Shown here in pieces: positions 16,501 through 23,236 of a stretch of DNA of 55,043 nt. Location of the stretch: NCBI GenBank assembly GCA_023418915.1, contig JAEZYU010000043.1, positions 1 through 55,043 of the forward strand, in the 5' to 3' direction. The stretch is from Bacillota bacterium. GTDB lineage: Bacteria > Bacillota > Clostridia > Acetivibrionales > DTU013. The notes beneath the pieces are model-generated. The model saw only the letters and a program-made list of their open reading frames with translations. It made no database searches and was not told the origin of the DNA. Within the stretch, counting starts at the first letter, position 1, and each line of letters opens with the position of its first letter. The position numbers and the translations under genes were made by a program.

Positions 16501-16590
16501 CTCTGCAGCGCAGGCATTGGCGGATGCCATGGTCATAAGCATGGCAAACAGCATTATGAATGTTGTGGTACGCTTAATTAAATTTTTCAT
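13510..16590 (-). CDS. Secreted glycosidase-amidase fusion, GHL10 (DUF187) plus Amidase_3
   Basis: The 1026-residue exported cell-wall enzyme has three parts. A signal peptide spans about residues 1-29 (basic MKNLIKR, hydrophobic core, ANACA). A glycosyl-hydrolase-like GHL10/DUF187 barrel runs from about 98 to 430 (MRGLWVASVVNIDYP, LQVRPTADAFYKS, LHAWINPYRI, DGIHFDDYF). Beta-rich linker domains follow to about 845. The C-terminal N-acetylmuramoyl-L-alanine amidase has zinc and catalytic motifs DPGHGGTDTGA, SIHANS and LIEMGFVPNP. The two catalytic units would cut glycan and peptide linkage of peptidoglycan. Start ATG 16590 has AAGGAGC 6 bases upstream. An adjacent ATG at 16593 is possible. It is divergent from the L,D-transpeptidase gene. 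Confidence 0.92.
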   Translation of the reverse strand: MKNLIKRTTTFIMLFAMLMTMASANACAAEQNAVIPASADSSGKYNSIAGEGSTAIGASLYDDVMKGMAFLSTSSILAANTNEQSSDDHYTLIDAKEEMRGLWVASVVNIDYPSEPTTDPEALKNEALTILDNAQDTGLNTVFLQVRPTADAFYKSKYFPWSKFLTGTQGKAPDGGFDPLDFWITEAHKRGIQLHAWINPYRITKKTASEAKPTISSLHYSHPARKNPGWVVTYKDSNLYFNPGIPEVRKLIVDSVMELVNTYDIDGIHFDDYFYPGRDFNDSKTYAAYGKGYKDIGDWRRDNVNKLVAEVYNAIKSSGSDVRFGISPFGIWANKSHNSLGMDTNGLETYYDHFADSRKWVKDGIVDYICPQIYWNIGYKIADYSKILTWWRNVVKGTSVDLYVGHAAYKAGNSSKTSPWYGVAEIERQMLLNRNYKEVKGSVFYNYTSLANYPALRALIKGVYSRLDGRTANIPVSLAWPSKDISTSYTKYYLTGASDPSKPLYLNGRLVENRSPKGYFGILADLNKGANTFTFTQEGSYLTRTITRPTGSSAPVKMSSAQIIASSAFPQSQEYRMPGEKITLSCQAPAGAKVTVKIGGKTYNMTTTSKSGGLYQAKFTYTYTIPSYTGTPRNINLGAPVYTMNYNGTVKSRTAPAKVGVIMKGSPFYAEITNEDIDTFETPNSANGAAYELRKGMVDYVTGMTGSYARLASGLWVRKISISTYTSKASLSPSVTSAIYKSGEKWDTLKLVYPSSLAATASFDGTKLKVNISAATSGVLPVLPANSLFSSAVFTKSGHLGQYVLNLKQGAVIEGYYIEKTSNGIIVHVKRTVKASAGSKPLSGIVIMLDPGHGGTDTGATGPLGAEYAEKKINLNTALKLKTELMKLGADVLMTRTTDVSVSLFDRLTASRDAKPDMFLSIHANSMAENTDISVIEGCSVHYKESIAKSLSQKLATGAEAAGRRNRGIRWANFYVVRGTWTPSMLIEMGFVPNPTEFELLTGNTDQTNLAKKLAEAIVDYFSSKR

Positions 16591-16855
16591 CATTAGCTCC
16601 TTAAGTATAATCTTATGTACTATTCGACATAATATTTCTACAAAAGTTTCATTATACCCTGTTGATTTAACATATTTTAAATATTTGTAACCAATAAGTA
16701 ACATTAGCTACCCCTTTTTATTAAAGTATCTGTCCCGGTGAAAACACATGACCGTTGCTGTTAACCTTCTTCAAATTACTGTTGTAAAACAATATTATTA
16801 TTGAAAATACAGCATATTAATTTAATAGTGATTTATCCTGCAGGTGGTGCACGTT

Positions 16856-17932
16856 TTGTCTGAGAAGAAAATCAATACATTATTGTTTATAATACTTGGT
16901 ATTGCAGTAATATCATATTTATGCTTCAATGTACTGTTTGTCGAGCCGGTCTCTAAAGCAGAAAACAGCAATAATTCAGTAACGGGTTCGGTTTGCAGCT
17001 GTGAGGGAACAGAACGGCCTATTATCACTTCATATGGGAATGAGTCGGGTGATGCGGCTGCCAATTTTCAAATCACGGAGGTCGCAGAGGATAATGACTA
17101 CTATGATTACAATGGCCTCCATGAAGATAACAACCTCCGTAAGGAAAGCGGCATCTATGAAGATAACAACCTCCGTGCAGAAAACAAACTCAGTGAGGAA
17201 AGTGATCTCCATGAAGATAACAACCTCCGTGAGGATGCCAGCTCGATACAAACAACAGAGGAGACTGGAGAGAAGAAGTACAACGTTAATCCAAAAGGAT
17301 GGTATATTTTCATTGACCTTGATGATAAGCTGATGCATGTCTATAAAGATGGTGAACAAATCAAGACATATGAGGTTTCGGGAGGCAAGCCGAACTCACC
17401 GTCACCTTTGGGGACATGGAAGATCATAAGTAAGGATACATGGGGCGAGGGCTTTGGAGGCGCATGGCTGGGCTTCAACGTACCCTGGGGGAAGTACGGC
17501 ATCCATGGCACAACTGATCCATGGGCTGTCGGAAAAAGTAATAACTCAAAAGGCTGTATCAGGATGCGAAATAAAGAAGTGCGGGAGCTTTACAAACTTG
17601 TACCGCATAATACACTTGTCACCATAGTCTATGAAAACATTCCTTTCTATCCCATGAGAGACGGAGATGTCGGATCGGATGTACTGAGCGTGGAGCGGGC
17701 ACTGAAAAAGCTGGGCTATTATCACGGCGGAGAAGACGGGGTATACGGAGCTTCATTGAAAAAAGCTGTCATGGAATTTCAGAAGGATAACAAGCTATAC
17801 AGGACAGGTGTGGTCAATAACAGCACATATGAAAAAATCATTGCTATGGAAAAGGAATTTGATGAGAAACAACAGCAGCTCAAACAGGAACAGGAAGCAG
17901 AATTGAGGCGCCTGGAGAAGGAACTGGAGTAG
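16856..17932 (+). CDS. Membrane-anchored L,D-transpeptidase with peptidoglycan-binding domain
   Basis: The protein of about 358 residues has an N-terminal membrane anchor (residues 6-30) and an acidic low-complexity spacer with EDNNLR three times (about 80-125). A YkuD catalytic domain follows (about 138-262), with H and C in YGIHGTTDPWAVGKSNNSKG and CIRM. A PG_binding_1 domain comes next (about 268-325), and a charged C-terminal helix (EFDEKQQQLKQEQEAELRR) ends the chain. YkuD enzymes make 3-3 or other peptide cross-links in peptidoglycan. TTG 16856 is chosen for its AGGTGG ribosome site. GTG at 16844 or 16847 would add three or four residues. It is divergent from the amidase gene. Confidence 0.9.
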   Translation: MSEKKINTLLFIILGIAVISYLCFNVLFVEPVSKAENSNNSVTGSVCSCEGTERPIITSYGNESGDAAANFQITEVAEDNDYYDYNGLHEDNNLRKESGIYEDNNLRAENKLSEESDLHEDNNLREDASSIQTTEETGEKKYNVNPKGWYIFIDLDDKLMHVYKDGEQIKTYEVSGGKPNSPSPLGTWKIISKDTWGEGFGGAWLGFNVPWGKYGIHGTTDPWAVGKSNNSKGCIRMRNKEVRELYKLVPHNTLVTIVYENIPFYPMRDGDVGSDVLSVERALKKLGYYHGGEDGVYGASLKKAVMEFQKDNKLYRTGVVNNSTYEKIIAMEKEFDEKQQQLKQEQEAELRRLEKELE

Positions 17933-18036
17933 GATGCGGCAAATCCACCCTAATCAAGGTACTGACTTCAATTCTATCGCCCGAAGGCTCCGTAAGCATC
18001 AATGGGATTTATTTTCGGTTCTCGGACGGAGCACGT
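17932..18036 (+). pseudogene. Relic of an ABC ATPase (Walker A region)
   Basis: Starting at the last base of the transpeptidase stop codon, the frame reads GCGKSTLIKVLTSILSPEGS followed by VSINGIYF, an unmistakable Walker A helix and following strand of an ABC ATP-binding subunit. It ends at TAA 18037. Nothing upstream of the Walker A is present, because the transpeptidase gene abuts it, and no signature or Walker B follows. It is a remnant joined by deletion or recombination. A different frame across it (17934-18125) is a shadow. Confidence 0.75.
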
Positions 18037-18156
18037 TAAAACAGTATTGTTGGAGAAGAAGTATAGCTAGCGTAACTGTTCATACCCATACCAGCCGCAC
18101 TGCTTGCAAGCAGTTTATCGAATAAAACCGAGAAATATTGCGCCCGTATTCGAATC

Positions 18157-18272
18157 GTTATCCGCTACTTCGGGGGGATAATGTGTGCAGACGAGCAAAA
18201 AGTGGGGGAGCAGCACAAGTAAAGTTATCCGGATGCTTGGGGTAAATGTGTGTGGACGAACAAAAAGTGGGA
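18157..18272. repeat. Imperfect direct repeat pair of about 49 bp
   Basis: GTTATCCG begins both copies (18157 and 18224), and both end with GACGARCAAAAAGTGGG (18206 and 18272). Between these, GGGG, AATGTGTG and G(C/T)(A/G)GACGA are shared. The pair sits in the gene-free interval 18037-18935. A shortened third echo may lie at 18343-18360 (ATTATCGTCCACAAGTGG). Confidence 0.65.
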
Positions 18273-18310
18273 TTTACATAATGCAAGGTGAAGTGAACTG
18301 TTAAAAAAAT

Positions 18311-18438
18311 CAGTTAGTGGGAAAAAATGAGGGGAAAAAATTGATTATCGTCCACAAGTGGTTACATAATACATAGTATAAATGTATTATTTAGCTTATA
18401 TTATAGAGAATTGGCAATATTGACCTCCCACTAATTGA
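18311..18438. repeat. Inverted repeat pair flanking a 104-bp segment
   Basis: CAGTTAGTGGGA (18311-18322) and TCCCACTAATTG (18427-18438) are inverted with one mismatch. Between them ATAATACAT...ATGTATTAT forms a second, smaller palindrome near 18366-18390. The arrangement resembles a tiny non-autonomous element, but no target duplication was found. Confidence 0.4.
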
Positions 18439-18454
18439 ATTTTTTATCATTATG

Positions 18455-18840
18455 CATCTAAAGAGCAAAGGCAAGGCAAAAGCAAGGTAAGAGGCAAAGG
18501 CAAAAGCAAGGTAAGAGGCAAAGGCAAAAGGCAAGACAAAAGGCAAGGCAAAAGGCAAAGAACAAAGGTAAGGCAAAAGGCAAAGAACAAAGGCAAGGTA
18601 AAGGCAAGGCAAAAGCAAGGTAAAGGCAAGGCAAAAGCAAGGTAAGAGGCAAAGGCAAAAGGCAAGACAAAAGGCAAGGCAAAAGGCAAAGAACAAAAGG
18701 CAAGGCAGAAGCAAAGGCAAGGCAGAAGCAAAGGCAAGGCAAAAGCAAGGTAAGAGGCAAAGGCAAGGCAGAAGCAAAGGCAAGGCAGAAGCAAAGGCAA
18801 AGCAAACCGAAGTAAAAATCAAAAGCAAACAAAAAACAAA
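18455..18840. repeat. T-poor low-complexity tract of AAAGGCAA-type units
   Basis: About 385 bases of irregular AAGGCA, AAAGGC and AAAAGCAAGG units with almost no T except in GGTAAG. Larger blocks are duplicated, for example AAAAGGCAAGACAAAAGGCA near 18526 and again near 18656. All forward frames are broken by TAA. The reverse frames are open but give only monotonous Leu/Pro/Cys/Ala strings. It is best read as noncoding, slippage-prone satellite DNA. Confidence 0.8.
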
Positions 18841-18861
18841 GTAAAAAATGTAAAAAACTTC

Positions 18862-18890
18862 TTGACTAATAGGTCGATTTGCATTACCAT
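18862..18890 (+). promoter_or_regulatory. Candidate promoter of the repeat-peptide gene
   Basis: TTGACT (18862-18867) and TACCAT (18885-18890) are spaced 17 bases, giving a start near 18897 and a leader of about 40 bases before the small ORF. The -10 is a weak match. Confidence 0.4.
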
Positions 18891-18935
18891 ATTCGTATGT
18901 GAGTTTTCACAAATAATAAAGAAGGAGGCAGGAAG

Positions 18936-19145
18936 ATGTCAGGAAAATTTATCAGAATCAGAATTGCGGCAGATAATGCAGCAAATACAGCAGGCGCAGA
19001 TAATGCAGCAAATACAGCAGGCGCAGCAAATGCAGCAAATACAGCAGGCGCAGCACATGCAGTAAATACAGCACATGCAGTAAAACTTGATAGTAACGGA
19101 AAAATGGCATTCGATAACCCTGCCTTGCTCGAAAGTATTGTCTGA
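18936..19145 (+). CDS. Small Ala/Asn-rich repeat peptide, 69 residues
   Basis: A 69-codon gene with an excellent AAGGAGG (18922-18928) seven bases before ATG 18936. A basic N terminus (MSGKFIRIRIA) is followed by three nine-residue units of the form A-D/A-N-A-A-N-T-A-G (27-bp DNA repeats) and a decayed fourth. A different, non-repetitive tail follows (KLDSNGKMAFDNPALLESIV). No Cys, no hydrophobic signal and no known family. An overlapping Gln-rich frame (18862-19065) has no ribosome site and is rejected. The gene ends in its own terminator (19171-19205), and two halves of an ABC exporter follow. An exported or modified peptide is possible but unproven. Confidence 0.55.
   Translation: MSGKFIRIRIAADNAANTAGADNAANTAGAANAANTAGAAHAVNTAHAVKLDSNGKMAFDNPALLESIV
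18961..19074 (+). repeat. 27-bp in-frame tandem repeat inside the small peptide gene
   Basis: Units of GCAGATAATGCAGCAAATAC followed by AGCAGGC repeat three times with drift, plus a partial unit. The period of 27 keeps the reading frame, in contrast to the 28- and 56-bp repeats elsewhere in the window. Confidence 0.8.
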
Positions 19146-19170
19146 CGATTTCAACATTACTGAAAAAGAA

Positions 19171-19205
19171 GGCTGCGGGTTATCTCCGCGGCCTTTAATT
19201 ATTTT
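19171..19205 (+). terminator. Terminator after the repeat-peptide gene
   Basis: GGCTGCGG (19171-19178) pairs with CCGCGGCC (19186-19193) and is followed by TTTAATTATTTT. Confidence 0.7.
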
Positions 19206-19238
19206 AGAGGCCGTATACAGGAAACTGCGGTCTCTTTT
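19206..19238 (+). terminator. Second hairpin/terminator ahead of the ABC exporter
   Basis: AGAGGCCG (19206-19213) pairs with CGGTCTCT (19228-19235) with one G-T pair, then TTTT. Two terminators in tandem separate the peptide gene from the exporter, so read-through would be limited or regulated. Confidence 0.6.
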
Positions 19239-19334
19239 CATTTTTGCCGTAATCATCTGATAAGCTTTGGGTTTGGCTGCGACGGAAGGAAAGAAGAAAG
19301 CTTGGGACTTTTACTGAGCTAAGGGGGAATTTGA

Positions 19335-21071
19335 TTGAAACGGTTGTTGAAATTGATAGGTAAGCAATGGGTAACTTATTTTTTAGGCTTTGCGGCATTG
19401 GTCACGTCTATCGTGCTTGATATGTATAATCCATATTATGTGGGCGAGATCATCGACAAAGTCGTGATGAACGGAGAACTGGTCTACTTAAGGACAGCCT
19501 TACTGGCGCTTATAGTGATAACTATAGGCCGTGCCGTGCTGGGGTATTCCAAGGAGTACTGTTTTGATATTTCCAGTTCAAGGGTGATCGTGAATCTAAG
19601 AAAGAAGCTGTTTGACCACATACAGAAGCTGTCGTTCTCTTTCTTCGACAAGAATAATACCGGGGAACTGATGTCGAGGATAAAGGAGGACACCGAGAAT
19701 ATAATGCATGCCATTTGCTTCGGCATAATGCTGATGCTTGAGCAGTTCATTTACTTCGGTGTCGCAGCGGTGATCCTCATGATCATAAACTGGAAGCTGG
19801 CGCTGATCAGCCTGATTACGATGCCATTGATAGAGTATGCCGTATTGAAGCTCGAAAAGCAGGTCGGCATGCTGTTTGGAAAGATCAGCGACCAAAGGGC
19901 GGTGCTGAACACGACCGCTCAGGAAAATCTGGCCGGAGTTAGGGTTGTTAAGGCTTTCGGAAGAGAGAAGCATGAGATACAAAAATTTCTTAAGCAAAAT
20001 GAAGATAACTACAGGATCAATTATGATCTTGTAAAGGCATTTGCCAGGTATAATCCTCCTATTGAGTTTCTGTCAAATCTTGTGCTCGTATTTGTAGTGT
20101 GTTTCGGAGGCTACTTTGTTATCGGAGGAGACATGTCGCTTGGTACTCTGGTGGCATTCAGCAATTATGTCTTCATGCTGGTATGGCCGCTGCGTATGAT
20201 GGGGTGGCTGACAAGCGTGCTTGCACAGTGTATAGCTTCAGTCAAAAAAGTCGATGCGATATTTGACGAGGTACCTGAGATCAAAAACTGTGAAGAACCG
20301 AAGGTGCCTGAGAAGCTCAAAGGACATGTGGAATTCAGGGATGTCAACTTCGATTTTGCCGACGCAACCGTACTGAAAAATATCAATATAGATGCCGAAC
20401 AGGGAAGTACGATTGCGATTATGGGCATGACCGGAGCAGGTAAAAGCTCACTGGTTAACCTCATTGGAAGATACTATGACTGCACCTCCGGAAGCATATA
20501 TTTTGATGGTATTGATGTGAGGGAAATGGATCTTGCAGTTCTCAGAAAAAATGTGTCGTCAGTCATGCAGGATACGTTCCTGTTCTCGGATACGATCGAG
20601 GAAAACATTAAGTTCGGTGCGGGAGAGGTATCTGATGAAGTGTTCACTGCAGCCTGCAGGGATGCTATGGTTGATGAGTTTGTGTCCCAGATGCCCGAGG
20701 GATATAAGACAGTGATAGGCGAGAGAGGAATAGGACTGTCGGGCGGACAGAAGCAGAGGATATCGATAGCGAGAGCTCTTGTCAGGGATGCGAAGGTGCT
20801 GATAATGGATGACTCTACATCAGCGCTGGACATGGAGACCGAATATGCGATACAGAAAGCAATGGAGCGCAGGAGCGGTATCACATGCTTTATTATAGCT
20901 CACAGGGTTTCTGCAGTTAAGAACGCAAATGAGATACTGTATTTCGAAGACGGGGGGATCGTGGAGAGAGGCAGCCACGATGAACTACTCGAGCTGCGCG
21001 GCCGATACTATGACACATACTGTGAGCAGTACCGTGATTATGTGGAAGCATTGGAAAAAGAGGTGGTATAA
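19335..21071 (+). CDS. Heterodimeric ABC exporter half-transporter A (degenerate catalytic site)
   Basis: The 578-residue protein is a membrane domain of six helices (about residues 15-300) fused to an ATPase. Walker A is GMTGAGKSS (about 364-372), the signature is LSGGQKQRISIARAL (about 468-482) and Walker B is VLIMDDSTSALD. The catalytic Glu after Walker B is replaced by Asp, the hallmark of the inactive-site subunit in heterodimeric exporters of the LmrCD or TM287/288 type. TTG 19335 follows AAGGGGG. Its TAA is immediately followed by the start of the partner. The substrate is unknown: drugs, lipids or a peptide. Confidence 0.92.
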   Translation: MKRLLKLIGKQWVTYFLGFAALVTSIVLDMYNPYYVGEIIDKVVMNGELVYLRTALLALIVITIGRAVLGYSKEYCFDISSSRVIVNLRKKLFDHIQKLSFSFFDKNNTGELMSRIKEDTENIMHAICFGIMLMLEQFIYFGVAAVILMIINWKLALISLITMPLIEYAVLKLEKQVGMLFGKISDQRAVLNTTAQENLAGVRVVKAFGREKHEIQKFLKQNEDNYRINYDLVKAFARYNPPIEFLSNLVLVFVVCFGGYFVIGGDMSLGTLVAFSNYVFMLVWPLRMMGWLTSVLAQCIASVKKVDAIFDEVPEIKNCEEPKVPEKLKGHVEFRDVNFDFADATVLKNINIDAEQGSTIAIMGMTGAGKSSLVNLIGRYYDCTSGSIYFDGIDVREMDLAVLRKNVSSVMQDTFLFSDTIEENIKFGAGEVSDEVFTAACRDAMVDEFVSQMPEGYKTVIGERGIGLSGGQKQRISIARALVRDAKVLIMDDSTSALDMETEYAIQKAMERRSGITCFIIAHRVSAVKNANEILYFEDGGIVERGSHDELLELRGRYYDTYCEQYRDYVEALEKEVV

Positions 21072-22868
21072 ATGCCGATTAATACTTTTAAAGAGGATGA
21101 AGAACTCCAGACGAGTGTAAACATAACGCTCATAAAAAGACTTTTGACATACATGAAGCCGTATACAGGACCGGTCATAAGAACACTGCTTCTGATGGGC
21201 ATAGTTATTGCAGTTGAGCTGTTGAATCCATATATCATGAAGCTTGGAATTGACAAGTTCATTGCAGAAGGTGACTGGAAAAACCTTTTTGTACTGGGTG
21301 GAGCGATGATCGTTGCAAATGCTGTTGCTTTGGTATGCTCACGATCAAGAATGATTATAATGGGTAAGGTATCAAACCGCATATTGCTGACGATAAGGCA
21401 CCAGCTTTATTCACATATACAGAAGCTGTCGTTTTCTTTCTTTGACAGCAGGCCTGTAGGTAAGGTCCTTGCCAGGATCATAGGGGATGTCAATTCTCTG
21501 AACGACCTGTTCACCAATAGTGTCACAAGTCTGATACCCGAGTTTGTAAAGATAACATCAGTCGTTGTGATAATGATGCTGATGAACTACAGGCTGGGAC
21601 TTGTAGCACTTGCTACGCTGCCATTGATGATGCTGGCCTTTTTCTTAATATCAACCGCTTCCAGAAAAAGGTGGCAGGCATACAGAAAAAAGGCGTCAAA
21701 CCTCAATGCTTTTACGCATGAGGATTTTTCAGGCATCAGGGTTGTACAGAGCTTCGCCGCAGAGAATGAAACATCAACAACATTTTTAAGGCTATGCAAT
21801 GATTGGAGAAATGCATTCGTCAGAGCAATCAGAATGAATGACTTCTTCTGGCCTACAGTGGAAATGTCCTGGGGAATAGGCACGATACTGGTGTTCTGGT
21901 TCGGTGCAAGTATGATCGAAACAGGCTCTATCACCCCCGGTCTCCTTGTGGCGTTTACCAGCTATGTGGCAATGTTCTGGCAGCCTATAATGAACATAAG
22001 TAATTTTTACAATCAGCTTGTCACTAACATGTCGGGAGCTGAGAGGATATTTGAAATACTCGATATTGATCCTGACATTAAAGACAGGTCGGCAGCAAAA
22101 CCAATGCCGAAGATAATCGGTGATGTATCCTTCAGAAATGTAACGTTTGGATATGACGAGGGGCAGCAGGTACTCAAGGATGTCAGCTTTGATGTGTCGG
22201 CCGGTCAGACGATTGCGCTGGTCGGTTCCACAGGTGCGGGCAAGACAACTGTCGTGAACCTGATAAGCAGGTTTTATGAGGTTACATCAGGAGAAGTGCT
22301 TATAGACGGACATAATTTGAACGATGTGACCCTCGAGAGCATAAGAGGACAGATAGGCCTGATGCCGCAGGATACGTTCCTGTTCTCTACGACAATAAAG
22401 GAGAATATTCGCTATGGCAAACTGGATGCCACCGATGAGGAAGTGATTGAGGCTGCGAAGGCCGTATCTGCTCACGATTTCATAATGAAATTTGAAAAGG
22501 GCTATGATACGGATGTCAATGAGCGCGGTACGAGGCTCTCAGCGGGACAAAGGCAGCTTATAGCATTTGCCAGGACACTTCTGGCGAATCCTCGCATACT
22601 GATACTCGATGAGGCTACCGCCAGCATCGATACACATACGGAACGGCTGGTGCAGCAGGGCATAAGGAGACTGCTCAGGGGCAGGACTTCATTTGTCATT
22701 GCTCACAGGCTGTCGACCATACGCAATGCGGACTGGATCATGGTGGTGGAGGATGGCGGTATCGTAGAGTCAGATACTCATGAGGAGCTCATTCGGCTCC
22801 AGGGTCAGTACTACAACCTTTACACTTCACAGTTCAAGTTCCTGAATGATGAGGTGGAAGCGGGATGA
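21072..22868 (+). CDS. Heterodimeric ABC exporter half-transporter B (canonical catalytic site)
   Basis: The 598-residue protein is the partner of the preceding gene. It has a six-helix membrane domain (about residues 30-315) and an ATPase with Walker A GSTGAGKTT (about 387-395), signature LSAGQRQLIAFARTL (about 489-503) and an intact Walker B/catalytic Glu, ILILDEATASID. The catalytic Glu here and the Asp in the partner predict one hydrolytic and one regulatory nucleotide site. ATG 21072 follows the upstream TAA with no gap. GAGGTGG just inside the upstream gene serves as its ribosome site. Confidence 0.93.
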   Translation: MPINTFKEDEELQTSVNITLIKRLLTYMKPYTGPVIRTLLLMGIVIAVELLNPYIMKLGIDKFIAEGDWKNLFVLGGAMIVANAVALVCSRSRMIIMGKVSNRILLTIRHQLYSHIQKLSFSFFDSRPVGKVLARIIGDVNSLNDLFTNSVTSLIPEFVKITSVVVIMMLMNYRLGLVALATLPLMMLAFFLISTASRKRWQAYRKKASNLNAFTHEDFSGIRVVQSFAAENETSTTFLRLCNDWRNAFVRAIRMNDFFWPTVEMSWGIGTILVFWFGASMIETGSITPGLLVAFTSYVAMFWQPIMNISNFYNQLVTNMSGAERIFEILDIDPDIKDRSAAKPMPKIIGDVSFRNVTFGYDEGQQVLKDVSFDVSAGQTIALVGSTGAGKTTVVNLISRFYEVTSGEVLIDGHNLNDVTLESIRGQIGLMPQDTFLFSTTIKENIRYGKLDATDEEVIEAAKAVSAHDFIMKFEKGYDTDVNERGTRLSAGQRQLIAFARTLLANPRILILDEATASIDTHTERLVQQGIRRLLRGRTSFVIAHRLSTIRNADWIMVVEDGGIVESDTHEELIRLQGQYYNLYTSQFKFLNDEVEAG

Positions 22869-22944
22869 CGACCAGGAACGAATTCGGATGTAATCATGAT
22901 GACGACCAGGAGCAGATTTTGACATAATCAGGACAATATTGATG

Positions 22945-22982
22945 GGGACAGTTCTTAGATTTTTCCAAGAGAACTGTCCCCT
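22945..22982. repeat. REP-like hairpin (GGGACAGTTCTC family), copy 3
   Basis: GGGGACAGTTCTT (22945-22957) and AAGAGAACTGTCCCC (22968-22982) form a long hairpin between the convergent exporter and germination operons. No T run follows, so termination would be inefficient on its own. Confidence 0.8.
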
Positions 22983-23065
22983 TGGACATTATTACATCAG
23001 AGAGCTGTTTGCCTTGCCGGGAGATATCACTGATCATCACGAAAACTGACCTCAAAGAGTATCAC

Positions 23066-23236
23066 CTAATACCTGTAAATGATTAAAAGTGCCGGGGCGG
23101 CTATGGTGAGAATGGCCAGCAGTATTGCTCCGAAAGCAGCCAAAGCGTTTTTTTCTTTTTTAGCCAGATGAATACCATAGCTTAAGGTATAGATGCCTGT
23201 TCCTGTAACAAAAAGCATTATTGCTGCAACAATCAT
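23066..23236 (-). CDS. Small two-helix membrane protein of the germination operon (GerXD-like)
   Basis: A 56-residue protein translated from ATG 23236, which overlaps the gerC stop as ATGA, to TAG 23066. It has two hydrophobic helices (MIVAAIMLFVTGTGIYTLSY and ALAAFGAILLAILTIAAPAL) joined by a short basic loop HLAKKEKN. The size, topology and position after the A, B and C genes match the small D subunits reported to modulate GerA-type germinant receptors in Bacillus. Primary sequence identity to these was not assessed. It is too short for most automatic ORF lists. Confidence 0.75.
   Translation of the reverse strand: MIVAAIMLFVTGTGIYTLSYGIHLAKKEKNALAAFGAILLAILTIAAPALLIIYRY

Noticed and set aside
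17934..18125. 63-codon frame after the transpeptidase gene
   Set aside because: It is a shadow of the ATPase relic in another frame; the relic frame shows the Walker A motif.
18157..18360. Replication origin or DnaA box cluster
   Set aside because: TTATCC and TTATCG strings recall DnaA boxes but none matches TTATNCACA, and no replication gene is near.
18391..18832. Long open reverse frames of 116 to 145 codons
   Set aside because: They are monotonous Leu/Pro/Cys/Ala strings caused by the T-poor repeat on the other strand, with no ribosome site.
18862..19065. 67-codon Gln-rich frame overlapping the repeat peptide
   Set aside because: It has no ribosome site and its start coincides with the promoter -35. 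It is open only because the repeat period is a multiple of three.
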